From contig CM052358.1 in assembly GCA_028551475.1 (NCBI GenBank), positions 17,262,853-17,326,852 on the forward strand: 64,000 nt of DNA, given 5' to 3'. Shown here one piece after another: positions 49,501 through 62,178 of this stretch. Origin of the DNA: Casuarina equisetifolia. Lineage: Eukaryota; Streptophyta; Magnoliopsida; Fagales; Casuarinaceae. Both the position numbers and the translations under genes were made by a program. The first letter of the stretch is position 1, and the number at the start of each line of letters is the position of its first letter. The notes under the pieces were generated by a model, which searched no databases, had not been told where the DNA came from, and worked only from the letters and a program-made list of their open reading frames with translations.

Positions 49501-51305
49501 CTTCACCTAAGTAGAAGGTCAAATGGCATGACTTGAGTGATAAGGAGGAACAACTAGGGCCTTATATGAAAAGGATCTTTAGAGGAGACTAAAGGAGACT
49601 TAATAGGTTTCAAATGTAAGGAACCCAACTGATTTGAATATGGCATATGCAAGGGAGTATTAAGCTTTGAAGTAGTAAGCAAAGAAGAACAACAACGACA
49701 AATAGAGATCTTAAAGCTTTGTGGAATCAGATCTAATGAGGAATAGCAACTAGCTTAAGAAGAATAAGAGGTGTCTTCGGTAATGGATCATTGTTAACCA
49801 AGAATGTGTAAGAAGAAATCAATGTCAAGTAATAGTGTCAAAGTTAACTAGTTTGCAATGTGAAAGACATCCTCATGGAACATTACTTTCCCACTAACTT
49901 GTCAAGAACCCCAATTTGGCTTAGGGCATTCATAATTTTCTAAAATTGAGCATTAATGAGTGGTTGATGGATGTGATCATCAAGCTTAGCAACCACTTGG
50001 TGAGTTAAGGAATCTTTTCTTTCTTTTCTTAGTTTTGTAGGTTTCCTATGTAATTCCCAATAGGTGTCCTTAAAGTAGTATGGGCACTTACAATATTCAC
50101 AAAAATTTCCCTTTAACTTGGAGAATTCTGACCATTTGATCTTGTTGATGATGTAAAGCCCTAATAGTCATTAATGGCTTAAAAAAAATGGTGTTAAAAT
50201 GGTGTTACAAGAACCATCCAATTTGGGTGTTGGAAGGATAATGTGAGAACCATTGAATCTAATATAAAAGCACATTTCCCTTTAATGATTTTAGCCTCTA
50301 TGTGCTAAAGATAAGGGCTTTGTTAAGCCATCAAGGTACATTGCATGCATTGCAAGGGAAAGATAAAATGCTAGCCTTTCAAAAAGAGGAAATGATGGAG
50401 AAAGCTCATGCAACAATCATTTTCAATTTGGTAGATTTAGTATTGACAAAAGTGGCAACCAAGATTTGCAAGTTTGTGCACCAAGTTAGCAAGACTATAC
50501 ATGACTAATGAATGTATGGCTGGACTTCTTGACATAACTTGACATGGCAAGTTATACAGTAGTTGCAAATATGCTAATTAGATGAGTCTGAATAAGGTGA
50601 CAAGTACAATAAGTAACTAGGGAAGTGTAAGCTCGAAGCCCAACTATAAGATGAGATGAAGGGCATACTATGTGCCTAGACAGTTTATAAAAGCTGATGT
50701 TTGGTGAGAAAGATCAAGTGTAAAGGCATCGGAAAATGCCAAGTACATAGAGGTTGAGGTTTGCATAAGACTAGGTGAGCCCATGGCACAATCTCATCAA
50801 GTAAGCCATAATGGCAACAATAAGGGTAAAAGGCTAGATTGAAGACTAAACAACAATGCTTGCACATGAAAATGTGTCCACATGTAAATCCAAGAGTGAA
50901 TATGTGCCACAACATCATTGGAGTCCATAAATGTTGTGATCGTTAAGTTAAATGAAACCTTAAGAAGTTAACACATGGTGAGATGAGGAGTTGCCCAAGG
51001 AAGGAATATGTGGGTATTTAAGAACTTAAATAAAGAAGTGGGAAGGTTAGTTGATGAGCTTAATAAGAGCCCTTTATACCAAGCAAAGGGGTTTAATGAA
51101 TGAAACCCCACAGAGATGAGCTAGCAAGGGGAATGTGGGTTTATTATGTGTAGTTGGTTGAGATTGGCCAAGCATTGAGTAGGGGTTACTCCTTTATGGA
51201 ATAGGCCAACTGAGAGGTTGTTGCAAAGGCTTAGTGATTATGCTGAGCCTAGTAAGATCATTTAAATATACATACATTTGGAGGAGTTCTATTATATGTA
51301 TTGAT
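46540..51305 (-). mobile_element. Decayed Ty1/copia remnant, minus strand, interrupted by a solo LTR
   Basis: The minus strand carries copia integrase-to-RT sequence. The part at 47240-47450 parallels, base for base in places, the RT region of the element at 11700-12010 (GACTTCC, CACCATGACA, ATGGACGTTCATCTAATG), and the match resumes after the solo LTR at 49235. No LTRs of its own were found, so its outer limits are approximate. Broken throughout. Confidence 0.6.
47452..49234 (+). repeat. Solo LTR (long copia-type LTR), 1.78 kb
   Basis: It starts TATTGAATATATTTTAATG and ends CATATCCAATA. A perfect 5-bp duplication TAAAC lies at 47447-47451 and 49235-49239, and the interrupted copia sequence resumes across it. 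It contains a poly(A) run at 47911-47928. A shared head and tail suggest kinship with 29957-31520. Confidence 0.82.
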
Positions 51306-51310
51306 GCTAC

Positions 51311-52977
51311 TGTTGGAAAATAAGGGTTTTGTTGTTACAAAAATCTATTGTGGATTATTTATTGAAAGATGTTTTCATATATGCAAAAGAAAATCATAAG
51401 AAGTAAAAGGTGTACAAATTATAATATTAATCAATGATATTATAAAGTAACTGAGTTCCTATATTTCTTAATATGATATCATTATATAATGTCTTTAAGA
51501 AATGCCTTATTTAAATGACATTAAACATATATATAATTTATCATATTTGAGAACTATGATACTTGCTCTTATTTATATGAAGGTACTTTATGATGAACTC
51601 CAGCTAAGTTACTAAGAGTTTCTTAGAGCAAATCATGGCTCACTTTACTTGTTCACAACTTGCTTATTCGTGGTCATCTATTAAGAGCTCTCGGTGCTCT
51701 ACTCTCTCATACAAGAAGCTTAGCCTTTGTTATGAACATATATGAAGTTTGGCCCATGTTCTGATCTTATGAAGTCTAGCATGTGTTATGATAGTATGAA
51801 ATCTGGCTTAAATTAAAAAGCCTAACCCAAGTTTATATCAGTCAGAGCCCTCACTTGGATAAACACTGTCGTTTAGTCCACAAGACACACTTAAGTGTCT
51901 CAATCACCTTAGAAGCCCTAGCTTCTATTTGAAACACCAATGCATCTTTCTATCTCTTTCATCACAGTCACATCCTTGCTCCTCCAACAGGAAGATTTGC
52001 AGAAGTTTTTAATCAAATGTCAGAATGTGAAACTCAGTTTGATGAAGAAGCTGATATAGAGCTCAAAAAGGTACAAGCTACACCTTTTTAACGGGAAGAA
52101 GCCCATGAACTGATGGGTATGGCAAAAATCATGATTTGGCTGTTTATGATTGAAAGAGATGATTTTGTGAAAACCTTTGAGTTATCATTCAAGAAAAGTC
52201 ATGCTTGAGCTTATCCTCTATTCACTATGAAGAACCTTCGGTGATATCTTTGATACTCAGCTTAATATCACTTTTGTGTGATTATTCTTTGTGATATATC
52301 TCTGTTTATGTGCTAATCAAACATATATTATCATTTGTATATAAACTGATTTGTAAATATGAAAACCTAACTTGAAAATATTTAGGGGTTTTGTGATTAA
52401 AGCTTATCATTACATTAAATGTCTTGTATAAGCTCTTGTATTAGCATTATCCCTTGTTATCTTTATATCTTTAAGGGATTTGCTATTGAACTAAGGTTAA
52501 TTAACCTTATATTGTATTCGGACTTGGAAATTCTTTTGAGGAGGAATTGGTGGATTAGGGAGAACATTTTCTTTTAATCTAGTTTAAGTAAATGAGACTT
52601 CAATTAGTTGGATTGAAGGAGAAGAGGGTGGACGTAGGACTTAAGGATTGAGTGCCAAACCACCGTGGTAAATCTAGTGTTTTTTCTTCCCTCTATTGAC
52701 TTGGATATTACTTAGTGTTTGTTGCTAATTACCTTATCATTTACTTGATATTAGCCTGTTGTTTTATCTGTTAAGTAGTTTGTCAACTATTTAATAATAA
52801 CTTGTTGTCTTATTGCAAATTAATGTGTTACTTGCTTAAAATTTGCTTGTTGTATGCTTGCTTCATTTATATGATTTGCATGAACACTTAGAACATTTTT
52901 AGAGAACAAAAAAGTAATTGTCAAGTCTTAACTTAACCAATTTAACCTCTCTTCTTGTTAAGCCATAAAACCCAATA
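51311..52977 (+). repeat. Solo LTR (long copia-type family 2), 1.67 kb
   Basis: It starts TGTTGGAAAATAAGGG and ends AACCCAATA. A perfect duplication GCTAC lies at 51306-51310 and 52978-52982. It is the same family as the minus-strand copy at 59055-60755: shared GTAAAAGGTGTACAAATTAT near the head and a shared CCACCGTGG block near the tail. Confidence 0.88.
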
Positions 52978-53620
52978 GCTACTATTACAAGCAACAATAA
53001 CCTTTCAAAGTCACTTATTTTCATTTTTGAATATATATATATAACACACTTATTTTCCTTTCAATATATACATATGCATATTTTCCTTTCCAAAAAATTA
53101 TATGTTGATGCTACTATTATAAGTGGAAATAACATGTCAAAGTCACTTATTTTCCTTTCTATATATATATATTTGGTATTTGAATTGGGGGCCTTCGATA
53201 GTTATATAGGGCAATTTGTATTAAAAATGAAGAACCTTGTTGTGATGGTGAAAATACTTGGGTTGTTGCAAATAAAGAAAAATAAAAAAATGAGTAGCTC
53301 CATTTTTACTTAAAACGTACCACATAAATCACAAGCCATTGGTGATCATGAAGGATGACAATTTTTTTTAATAAAAAAGAAAAAAATAAATTGTAAAAAA
53401 TAAAACCCAAATATATTAATAAAAGTTCAAATAAAAATAAAAAATGAGAAAATGAGAAAAAATTCAACATTGAAATTAAGGGCCTTTAATAGTCATGTAG
53501 GACAATTTGTGGTAAAAATGGAGAACTTTGTTCATGATGGTGAAAACACTTGTGTTGTTATGAAAAAAATATGAGTAGCTCCATTTTAAAAGAAAAATTG
53601 CACCATAATGTTAAAAATAT
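52978..53620. repeat. Second array of the 135-bp repeat family, with local duplications
   Basis: GGGCCTTTAATAGTCATGTA-like and GATGGTGAAAAYACTTG-like blocks at about 53170-53270 and 53470-53590 match the 25051-25560 units in order. To their left, the block GCTACTATTA followed by TCAAAGTCACTTATTTTC occurs at 52978-53025 and again at 53109-53152. A/T runs separate the units. No coding frame is supported. Confidence 0.65.
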
Positions 53621-53814
53621 TTTCATTATTATTATGATGATAACAAAAAGAAAAAAGAGTATATTTCATAAAAATTTAGAGAACCAAAAAGATTAGCCTA
53701 AATCTAATAAAAAAAATGTCATGTGTGAAATCCAAACCCATGATGTCTAGTGGTGCACACAACCTAAACCTAGCACCAAGCTTGTGAGCTAGTGCAACAT
53801 GCACTCCACATAGT
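53621..53814. other. A-rich spacer
   Basis: No feature seen apart from A-rich runs and a short segment around 53720-53810 that looks like low-copy DNA. Confidence 0.4.
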
Positions 53815-54842
53815 GCTTATGTAATGGAAAAAAATTTAATTTATTTACTTTCATATGTCTAGGTATAGCAAACCTACCTTATCTATTAATTTACTATATT
53901 TCTATGCAAATCAAAATAAACATAAGTGTATTAAAATCTATGAACACTCCTAATTTATAATGAATCTTTCAACCACTTTATCACCTAAAGCCATACAAAT
54001 AATATGATAGATGTCTATCCATATTTCATTCATAGTTATATATTATATGAAGTATTTAAATATTATAATCTCTCAGTCTCGAATATGCACATCAAATCAT
54101 TTAAGTGGTAGCTATTCACCTAAAAATAATAAGCACAATAACATACAACTTGCATAAATAAGATCTTTTTTAAAACATAGAAAACCATGAAATTCACATC
54201 ATTATAGTTAGATTACATTGTATCTCTAACAAAGAAAATTAAAATATAATGTAATAACAAACCAAGATAATAGTATGAATTGAACAAAACATCTTAAATT
54301 AAAAACAACAAGTTGTCACCATAGTCTTCTCTTCAAGAAATCTTTGCAAGACTTCCCTAAATTTAAGTAGAATTAGGAATAGTATAAAGTAGAGTTACGT
54401 TGTTGCATGCCTTCCTTTGTTTTTCTTTTTTCTTTTCTTTTCTTTTTCCTTTTTCTCTCTCCCAACAATGCTTTTTCTTTCCTTTTTTTTTCCTTTTTTT
54501 TTCTCTTAAGTGGTGCGCCCTTTTCTCTTTTTTTCTCCTTGTGTTTATCATGTCTTGTTATGCCTTATTTCTTTTTCTTTTTTCCTTTGTTTTTGTCTTT
54601 TTCCTTCCATTTTGCACGTAGTTCTTCTTTTTTGTCTTTGTCTTTTGTTTCTTTTCTTTTATTTCTCACGTGCATGCAATTTTTTTCTTTGTATCTCCTT
54701 CCTTTCTCATACTCTTTTAAGGTATGCTATATAAACAATAAAAATTTAAATAAATATATGAAAAGTGAAATATTGTCTCTCAAAAACTATATTATTTATC
54801 CCCTAAGATAGTCAAAATAGCACTATAAAAATAGAGTTATCA
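53815..54842 (-). repeat. Truncated Tat/Athila-like LTR, minus strand
   Basis: Read on the minus strand it starts TGATAACTCTATTTTTATAG at 54842 and runs leftward through a long purine-rich segment (54400-54720, pyrimidine-rich on the plus strand). It continues into the same blocks as 33600-33985 (GTAGGTTTGCTATACCTAGA), where homology stops near 53815. About 280 bp of the LTR's end is missing. The Phe/Ser-rich plus-strand frames at 54400-54811 are artefacts of the pyrimidine tract. Confidence 0.78.
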
Positions 54843-55411
54843 CTTATTGACAACTTACTAAATAATATCAAGGTGGGTTAGTTCAACAATATTGTGAAGA
54901 GTATTGGGATTTATTAGTGACTACAAGTCCTCTTACTACTTTCTAAGTAATGGATGAATTTATAAGTGGTTTGAAAGATGTTGAATCAAAGGAACCTAAG
55001 AAATGAAGTCTGAAATAGGCTAGGATATATGAAGAGTAATTTTTTAAATTGAAAGGTAGTTCAATTATACTTGAGAGAAAAGGGGGAACTGAAACAACCC
55101 CTATAGCTAGGAATAGTAGTTTGCAACCATGGCAGATTCTTCTTGCACCTATTTGGTATTCACAAGTGAATAAAAGTAATGTTATGGTGTAGACTTCTTT
55201 CTCAGATTGGGCCTCTTTGCCTACTAAGAGGTTCATGGCATCTAAGATTGAGGAAGGGAGATTGAAAAGGTTGTGTTTTCCTTATAATGGCAAGTATAGT
55301 CATGGACATCAATGTAAGAAGTTATTCCTAGTAGAGATAGTTTGGGATGATGAGTGGAGTCAAATAATGAGGTAGGATACAAGTATATTTAAGCCTACTA
55401 AGAGGAATGAT
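54843..55411 (+). mobile_element. Ty3/gypsy gag fragment
   Basis: Plus-strand sequence with LPTKRFMASKIEEGRLKRLC followed by a zinc-knuckle-like HGHQCKK resembles the gag C-terminus of Ty3/gypsy elements of the type at 1059-6382. It is bounded on the left by the minus-strand LTR and on the right by the LTR of the next element. A decayed fragment. Confidence 0.62.
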
Positions 55412-56020
55412 TGTCACGGACTTGGGGGATTTGTGCTGGCACCTAGGTGTCAACAAAGATTTGGGTCAGCCTTTCTATTACTTTATTAAACTACTTGAGA
55501 ATCACAATGGGACAAATTGGTTAAACCCAAGACAACTTGTTGGGGGCTTGATAGCTTAAATACGCACACCATAGTTCATGAAGTACATCTTTATTGCATA
55601 GTAGAATCAACCAAGTTATAAGTAACTAGACAACGACTTCCCATATCAAACGAGGTTACATTCCATACACAAACGCAACAGAAATACATTGAAACAGAGG
55701 TACAAGTTACAAATATAGGCACCACCTAAGTGGGTGACCTAACAAAAGGGAAACTAAGCAGGTTGACCTTATCCTCGACCACCTAGTTCGTCAGCCCATA
55801 CTACTAGTCCATAACATTTTGCCCTACCTAAACCAATGACACCCTCGTCACTACAAAAGAATTGAGGCTAGACTCATGAACATAGTCCATCGGTTAGGAA
55901 CTCAATCTAGACGCCCAACTCAAATAGCATAGTCTATCGGCTTGTATAAGGCCATAAAAGTCCAACTCGTACTCGGCCGGCCAATCTTTGTCTTTAGTCT
56001 TCAGTCTTTATCTTCACAAA
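55412..56020 (-). repeat. Probable 3' LTR of the minus-strand gypsy element
   Basis: It starts TGTCACGGACTTGGGG, a typical plant gypsy LTR end, at the point where plus-strand gag sequence stops. The other end is set only by the beginning of the chromodomain region and a CA near 56021. No partner LTR is available in the window. Confidence 0.42.
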
Positions 56021-59000
56021 ACAGTTCAGTGTAGACTCCCCAGTCCATCCAAGATCTTCTTCAGTGCACTAGTTTGTCCCATCACTACATAACACTTTGA
56101 TGAGACTTTCCATCTTGTCAAAGATCTCTTTCAGATATGCTCAAGTCGGTGACGCACCTGCCACCTTTAGATAGTTATCAATGAGACCTCTAAATTGCTA
56201 GAAATCGTCTTCAAACTTCTATCTTACTTCCCTTTTAGTTAGGCCCTTCCACTTAATCAAGAACTATCACCATGGAGGAATTATCTTCTTCTGAAAGATG
56301 TGGTCAGCTAAGATTGTTTCCACATCCTTCTCGAAGGTCGCCAACATCAATAGAGGAGCCTTTTTAGACTTGCTTTGTTCTGCCTCCACCTTGTCAGCAT
56401 GGAAAGGCTTCAGCAATGGTTGGATAGATCTTAAGATTAGTAGGGAGGTTTAATCGATATGCCACTTTTCCAACTTTCCCAACAATCTCAAATAACCCTT
56501 CATACTTGCAAACCAATCCTTTATGAAGGGGACAGTTAGCTGGCCTCCGTTTCTTGTCGGCCCACTTTTTCATCCCTTTAACGACTTTATTCATATATGA
56601 TTTGGCCACATATGAATTCCTCTCCTAGTTTTTTGCTATCTTGTGAGCACTAGGATACTGCCCTGATGGCCTCACTTCCAAAGTTAGAAAGGTTAATGGA
56701 TGTCGCCATATCACCAACTCAAAGGGGCTTTTGTTCATGGACTCACTCCTTTGTAACTTGTAAGAGAATTAGGCTACATCCATTAATTTCACCCAATTCT
56801 TCTAGTTCTCGCTGACAAAATACTGCAAGTATAACTCCACAAGGTTGTTCACCCTCTTCGTTCACTCATCTGTTTGAGGATGAAAGCTTATAGAAAACTT
56901 CAATTTTGAACCCAATAGGCTAAATAACTCTCTCCATGGATGACCTATAAAGCGTGGGTCTCGATCACTGACAATATTTTGCAGTAGCCCCTAATACTTC
57001 ACCATGTGTTTGAAGAAGAGGCGGGTTATGACTTCCACTAGACATTCCATTATAGCCAATATGAAGGTATCGTACCTGGAAAATCAGTCCTCCACCACCA
57101 AGATTGAACCACACCCATTAACCTTTGGTAATCCTGTAATGAAATCCATGGGGATGCTCTCCCCTGGTCCACTTGGTATTGGTAGAGGCTTTAACAATCC
57201 ACCAAGAGCTCTCTTATCCGGCTTATCTTATTGACAAACAAGACAAGTCTTCACAAACAACTCGATCTTGTCTCGCATGCTAGGCTAAAAGTATGAGGCT
57301 TCAATAAGAGCCCTCATCATTCATTGTCTAAGATGCCTAGCCTACTTGTTGTCATGGTATTCTTTGATAAGCCTGCATTGGAGGTTCTCCCACTTAGGCA
57401 CATACAAGCACTTACCTTTGGTGTAAAGCAGTCCATCTTCCATCTAGAACTACTTTGTCTTGCCCTCTTTCACCAGTTGCATTAGTTGATTGGCCACGAA
57501 GTTGTGAGCCATTCTTTCCTTTATGAGTGGTAGCGTGTCTCCCACTGCTATGCTCATGGCCACAAATTTGACTTTTTGACTAAGGGTGTCAACAACCATA
57601 TTGCCTTTCCCATGCTTGTGCTCCATCGTGTAATCAAACTTAACAAGTAAGTCTTGCCATCTAGCTTGCTTAAGGGATAGTTTCTTTTAAGTTTGGAAAA
57701 ATCTTGTTGCTACGTTGTCTATCTGGATCAAGAACTGTGAACCTAGTAGGTAGTGACACCATGTCCTTAAGCAATGGACTATCATCATCATCTCCTTCTC
57801 CTATACTGTATATTTGAGTTTTGCTTCATTTAGCTTCCTACTCTCGAATGCAATGGGATGCCCTTCCTGCATGAGTACGCCTCCAATGGTAAAATCAGAA
57901 GCATCGGAGTGTGCCTTAAACTATTTAGAAAAGTCCGGTAATGCCAACACTGGTTCCTTTAATACAATCGCTTTCAAATCTTGAAAGGCCCGCTGACATG
58001 TTTCCATCCAATCCTATGAATTGGACTTCTTCAATAGTTCCGTCAAAGGTGTGGTTCTCGCCGAGAACCTTACAATAAAATGCCGATAATAATTAATTAG
58101 ACCCATAAAGGAGATTAACTCTGTAACTTTAGAAAAAGCTTCCAAATCCTAGATTGTCTTTACCTTTGCTGGGTCCATTCGGAAAGTTCCTTTTTTAATC
58201 ACATGGCTAAGGAAATGCAATTCTTCTTGAGCAAAGGAACACTTCTCCTTTTTTAGGTATAACTTGTTCTTATGTAAGACCTCGAACAATGTCTTCAAGT
58301 GTTTTACATGTTCTTCTAGGAAGTTGTTGTACACCACGATATCGTCCAAGTAGATGACCATAAACTTGTCTAAGTATGGATGGAGCAAGTTGTTCATCAA
58401 GGTACAGAACATTGTTGGTGTGTTGGTTAACCCAAATGGCATGACTAACCACTCAAAGGAGCTATACCGAGTCACGCAAGTGGGCTTTGGCTCATCTCCC
58501 ATAGCAATGCAAACTTGGTGGTATCCCGACCACAGGTCCACTTTTATAAAATAATGGGCATGGCCCAACTTGTCAAATAAGTCCCCAATCAGCAAGATAA
58601 GATACTTGTTCTTCACAGTCATTTTGTTTAATGCTCGGTAGTTGATGCAAAGCCGCATGGACTTATCTTTCTTTGATTGAAACAAAACCGACGAACCATA
58701 TAGGCTTTTGCAGGTCGAATGTATCCCACTTCTAGTAACGACTTCAACTATTTCCTAAGTTCTTCCAACTCAGGTGGGGACATTCAATATGGAGCTTGTG
58801 CTAGAGGTTTTGTTCCAGGCTCCAACTCAATGGCATGATCAATTTCCCTCCTAGGAGGTAATTTTTTTGACAACTCTAGAGGCATCACATCTCCATTCTC
58901 CTTGAAGAGATAGCCAACAAGGAAGGTGGTCTTCCTTTGTAGTCTCCTCCATCTTCAATATGGCCAAATAAGTCTCTTTGCCCTTTCGGATACCTTTCTT

Positions 59001-59054
59001 CAATTGCATGGCAGAGAGACTTTTCTATGTTAGACCTATGGCCTAAGTCGGAAT

Positions 59055-60755
59055 TGTTGGTTTTTATGGCTTAACAAGAAAGGGGGGTTGAATTGTTATA
59101 TTGGTAATTTTGAAATGAACTTGAAACAATTTGTTATATTAATATAAACATAAAAATAATTGTAGTATGACACAATCAGAATTCAAAACCTATGATTCTC
59201 TTCTTCCAAGTCAACAAAAATAGTATCACAGTTTAGCACTTTAGATATTCCACGGTGGTTCGACACTCACACCTTGAGTCTTATGTCCACCTTTTTCTTC
59301 TTCAATCAAACTGATTGAAGTCTCCTTTACTCAACCAAGTTAGGAGAAAATGTTCTCCCTAACTTAAACAATTCCTTTCAAGGAATCTCTTGTACAAGAT
59401 TATACAATATGATCAAAAGATCATCAATTAATTACAAATCCCAAATAATATGACAAATAGTGAAATTCTGTAATCAATAGGAGCTAATATGATGTAGATT
59501 TAAAAGTTCTCAACTCCTATCACAAAAAACCCTAAATTGAAGTAAATTAAGGTTTTGGGTTTCTTTCAATGCTTATGTGCAATAATTGTATTTTAATGAA
59601 ATCAGCACATAAACAGAGTTATACAAGGTTGAATCGATGATATGAATAAACATATAAGTATTTAATCACAGTATCACCGTAGCCTTGAATATCACTGATT
59701 GTCACGAGATTGTAAGATCAAGGAATGAGCTCAGTAATAGAATCTTTTCTCAGTAAAAGCTTTAGAATCTTGTTAGTTTCTCTAACCCTTCTTTATAAAA
59801 CAACTTCTCTTAAATAGAAAAATTAGGGCTAGGGTTTTGAGCACATCAAACTTCAATCATGAGCTATTTTTCCATTGGAACAGTAGATTGACCTTAAAAT
59901 CTTCCTTCTCCAGCTCAAATCAGACCATTCTGACAACGGTCTCATCAGAAATCCTTTCATTGAGGATTTGGTCACCAGCAGCGCCATTCTCCTCTTTCTC
60001 TCACTCTCTCATATCGGAAACTCTTCAAAAATGTTCTGCTTAGGGCATCAGGTAGATAAGTGAGGGTAGCATGTTAATGAAACGGTGAGTTTCATTACAA
60101 CCATCAGCATGAAACAGTGAGTTTCACCACCAGCATAACCCGATTTGATATGGACCAAGAGCAAGCCTGATAACGCGGTCTGATATGGACTGAGAGTAAT
60201 CCTGATAACGCGACCTGATATGGACCAAGAGCAACCCTGATAACGCGATCTGATATGGACTGAGAGCTTAAGAGGCCTGAGTATAACAAAGCTGAGAACT
60301 CAATATCCAGCCTGAGACCATTAACCAAGCCAGGAACACAATATCCAGCCTGAGAACATTATGTCAATCCAAGAATGATATAATACATGTCCTTGATAGA
60401 AAGATTTATTCCAACAAGCAAGGCCATATATTTCAACCTTCATTAAAACATAAGTAAGCATCATTTTTTCTTAACCACAATGTTTATCATATTTAATTTC
60501 AATTCAATTTAATAAACATTGTACTCAAGACATTTTAACTAATGCAACTTAGATAACTACTTTCTTAATGTCACTATATAGTAACATTATATTAAGGAAT
60601 GTAGGAACCCGGTTACTTTATAATATCATTAATTGATATTATAATTTGTACACCTTTTACTTCCTACAATTTTCTTTTACACTTATGAAAAACATATTTT
60701 ATCAAATATCTACATAAATATATTTCATCACATACAAAACCCTTATTTTCCAATA
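59055..60755 (-). repeat. Solo LTR (family 2), 1.70 kb, inside the gypsy element
   Basis: On the plus strand it starts TGTTGGTTTTTATGG and ends CTTATTTTCCAATA. A perfect duplication GGAAT lies at 59050-59054 and 60756-60760. It is the reverse-complement relative of 51311-52977. It carries a minisatellite that I do not see in the other copy. Confidence 0.9.
60133..60267. repeat. Minisatellite, four 35-bp units within the solo LTR
   Basis: Units begin at about 60133, 60169, 60204 and 60239, each with TGATATGGAC and mostly GATAACGCG. Units 1 and 3 share ACCAAGAG. Units 2 and 4 share ACTGAGAG. So the true period is 70 bp. Confidence 0.85.
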
Positions 60756-62130
60756 GGAATCATACATGACATTTTGCATGCGAAAATGCATAGACAACTA
60801 TATGTAGGGTAAGGAAAGGCATTGGCCCCATGCAAAAAGTCCAACCCAAGGACCAACTTGTAGTCATCCATAGTGACTACGGTTAAATCTATTTTTCCCC
60901 TCCACTTGCCGACATGCAAGTCCACTCCATGAGCTATTCCAACCACTGGCCATGAAGTATTGTGCACAGTCTTCAATGAACCAATATCTTTCTTCATTGA
61001 GAGGCTTAATCTTTTGGCTTCTCTAGGAGTAATGATGTTATTGGTTATGGAAGAGTCTACCATTGCCTTAACATTTTTGTTGTTAACTTCACACTCCACA
61101 TACATTAGAGACCCTAGATTGGCCTTCGAGGCTTATTCTTTTATAGAATTAAATGTTTGAAGAGCCGTTGCATACCCTTCCTCTAATAGGGTTTCTTCTA
61201 GAGCCACATCTTCCTCCATTGCATTTAGCGATCTCTTCTTTAGACAATCCCTTATAAAATAAGGTCTATTGCAGATAAAGCAAGTGAGGCCACCTTTCTT
61301 TGAACCACCATCATGACTAGAGGATGATCTATTGTCACTATTCTGATTAGATGCGGCTCTATTTCGATTGAATGGGGGTTGATTCCTTTTGTCGCTTCTT
61401 GTATTTTCATTTCGGAGAGGTGGTCTCGATGATACTTCCATCCGTCTTTGGTTTGACAAGGATTCTACAATAGAAATAGCTTAACTCAGCTTATTGACAT
61501 CTCGCTTATTTATTTCATCCTTTGCCCACTTCTAGAGCCCACTCAGTGAAAGCTTGAACATAAGCTCGTAGAGTTGTTGTGTGCCTTAGGTGACGTAGTG
61601 TTTCATAGGCCCTTAGATTTACATTTTTAAGGAGGAATAGCCTTTTCAATGCCTTCTTGAACACCTCACAAATGTCAATTGCTTCCTTCCCATCCTCCAA
61701 TTCCTGGCACTTCCTATGCCACCATACATTAGCATTGTTAGTGACGTAATAAAAGGCAGTCTCCACCTTTGTCTAATCATCCCTTATTTTTGCCATCTTA
61801 AAAATATTGTTCCATATGCCATAGAAAATCTTCAACTTTCGTGGCATCTCGTTTTCCATCATAGCTCTTTGGCAAAAATGTTAGGGTGCGGAATAGTAGT
61901 CACACCCCTTTTCAACTGAAGTTGTTTGACAATTTCCTTCAACTCCAAGATTTGTTCTTAGGATTGTTCAAAGGCTCTTTTCAATCCCATGACTTGTTTC
62001 TCACCTAGGAGGTTAGGGGGTTTGTCCTAGGTGAACATAACGATTAAGGTGTATTTAAATATCTCCCCAACCTTTTTAACCTTATATAGAGACAATGAGT
62101 AAGCTAGAAAGCCTTTTTAAGTCTATTAAG

Positions 62131-62178
62131 CTTAAGGTTTAGGGCTTAAGGTTTAAGGGTTAGGGGTTAGGGGTTTGA
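62131..62178. repeat. Short degenerate telomere-like tract
   Basis: About 48 bp composed of TTTAGGG-like words (GGTTTAGGGCTTAAGG, then TTAGGGG repeated). Confidence 0.6.

Larger units (their letters stand above)
55412..62030 (-). mobile_element. Ty3/gypsy chromovirus-type element, minus strand, interrupted by a solo LTR
   Basis: Domains from right to left on the minus strand: gag (61515-61990), zinc knuckle (about 61300-61230, CFICNRPYFIRDC), aspartic protease (60743-61105, VLGLDFLHG), reverse transcriptase (58149-58685, with FIKVDLWSGYHQ, MPFGLTN and YLDDIVV), RNase H and integrase (about 56650-58100), and a chromodomain-like end near 56180-56270. The solo LTR 59055-60755 separates protease from RT. 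One LTR is likely at the left end. The right-hand (5') LTR was not found. The RT frame is open for 178 codons, better preserved than the other elements here, yet the element as a whole is broken. Confidence 0.85.

Noticed and set aside
54400-54811. Plus-strand frames of 73-134 codons, rich in Phe, Leu and Ser, looking like a membrane protein
   Set aside because: They lie on a long pyrimidine tract inside the minus-strand Tat-like LTR. The same tract in other copies varies in length and frame.
59837-60328. Short frames on both strands within the solo LTR, one built of repeated units
   Set aside because: They follow from the LTR and its 35-bp minisatellite.
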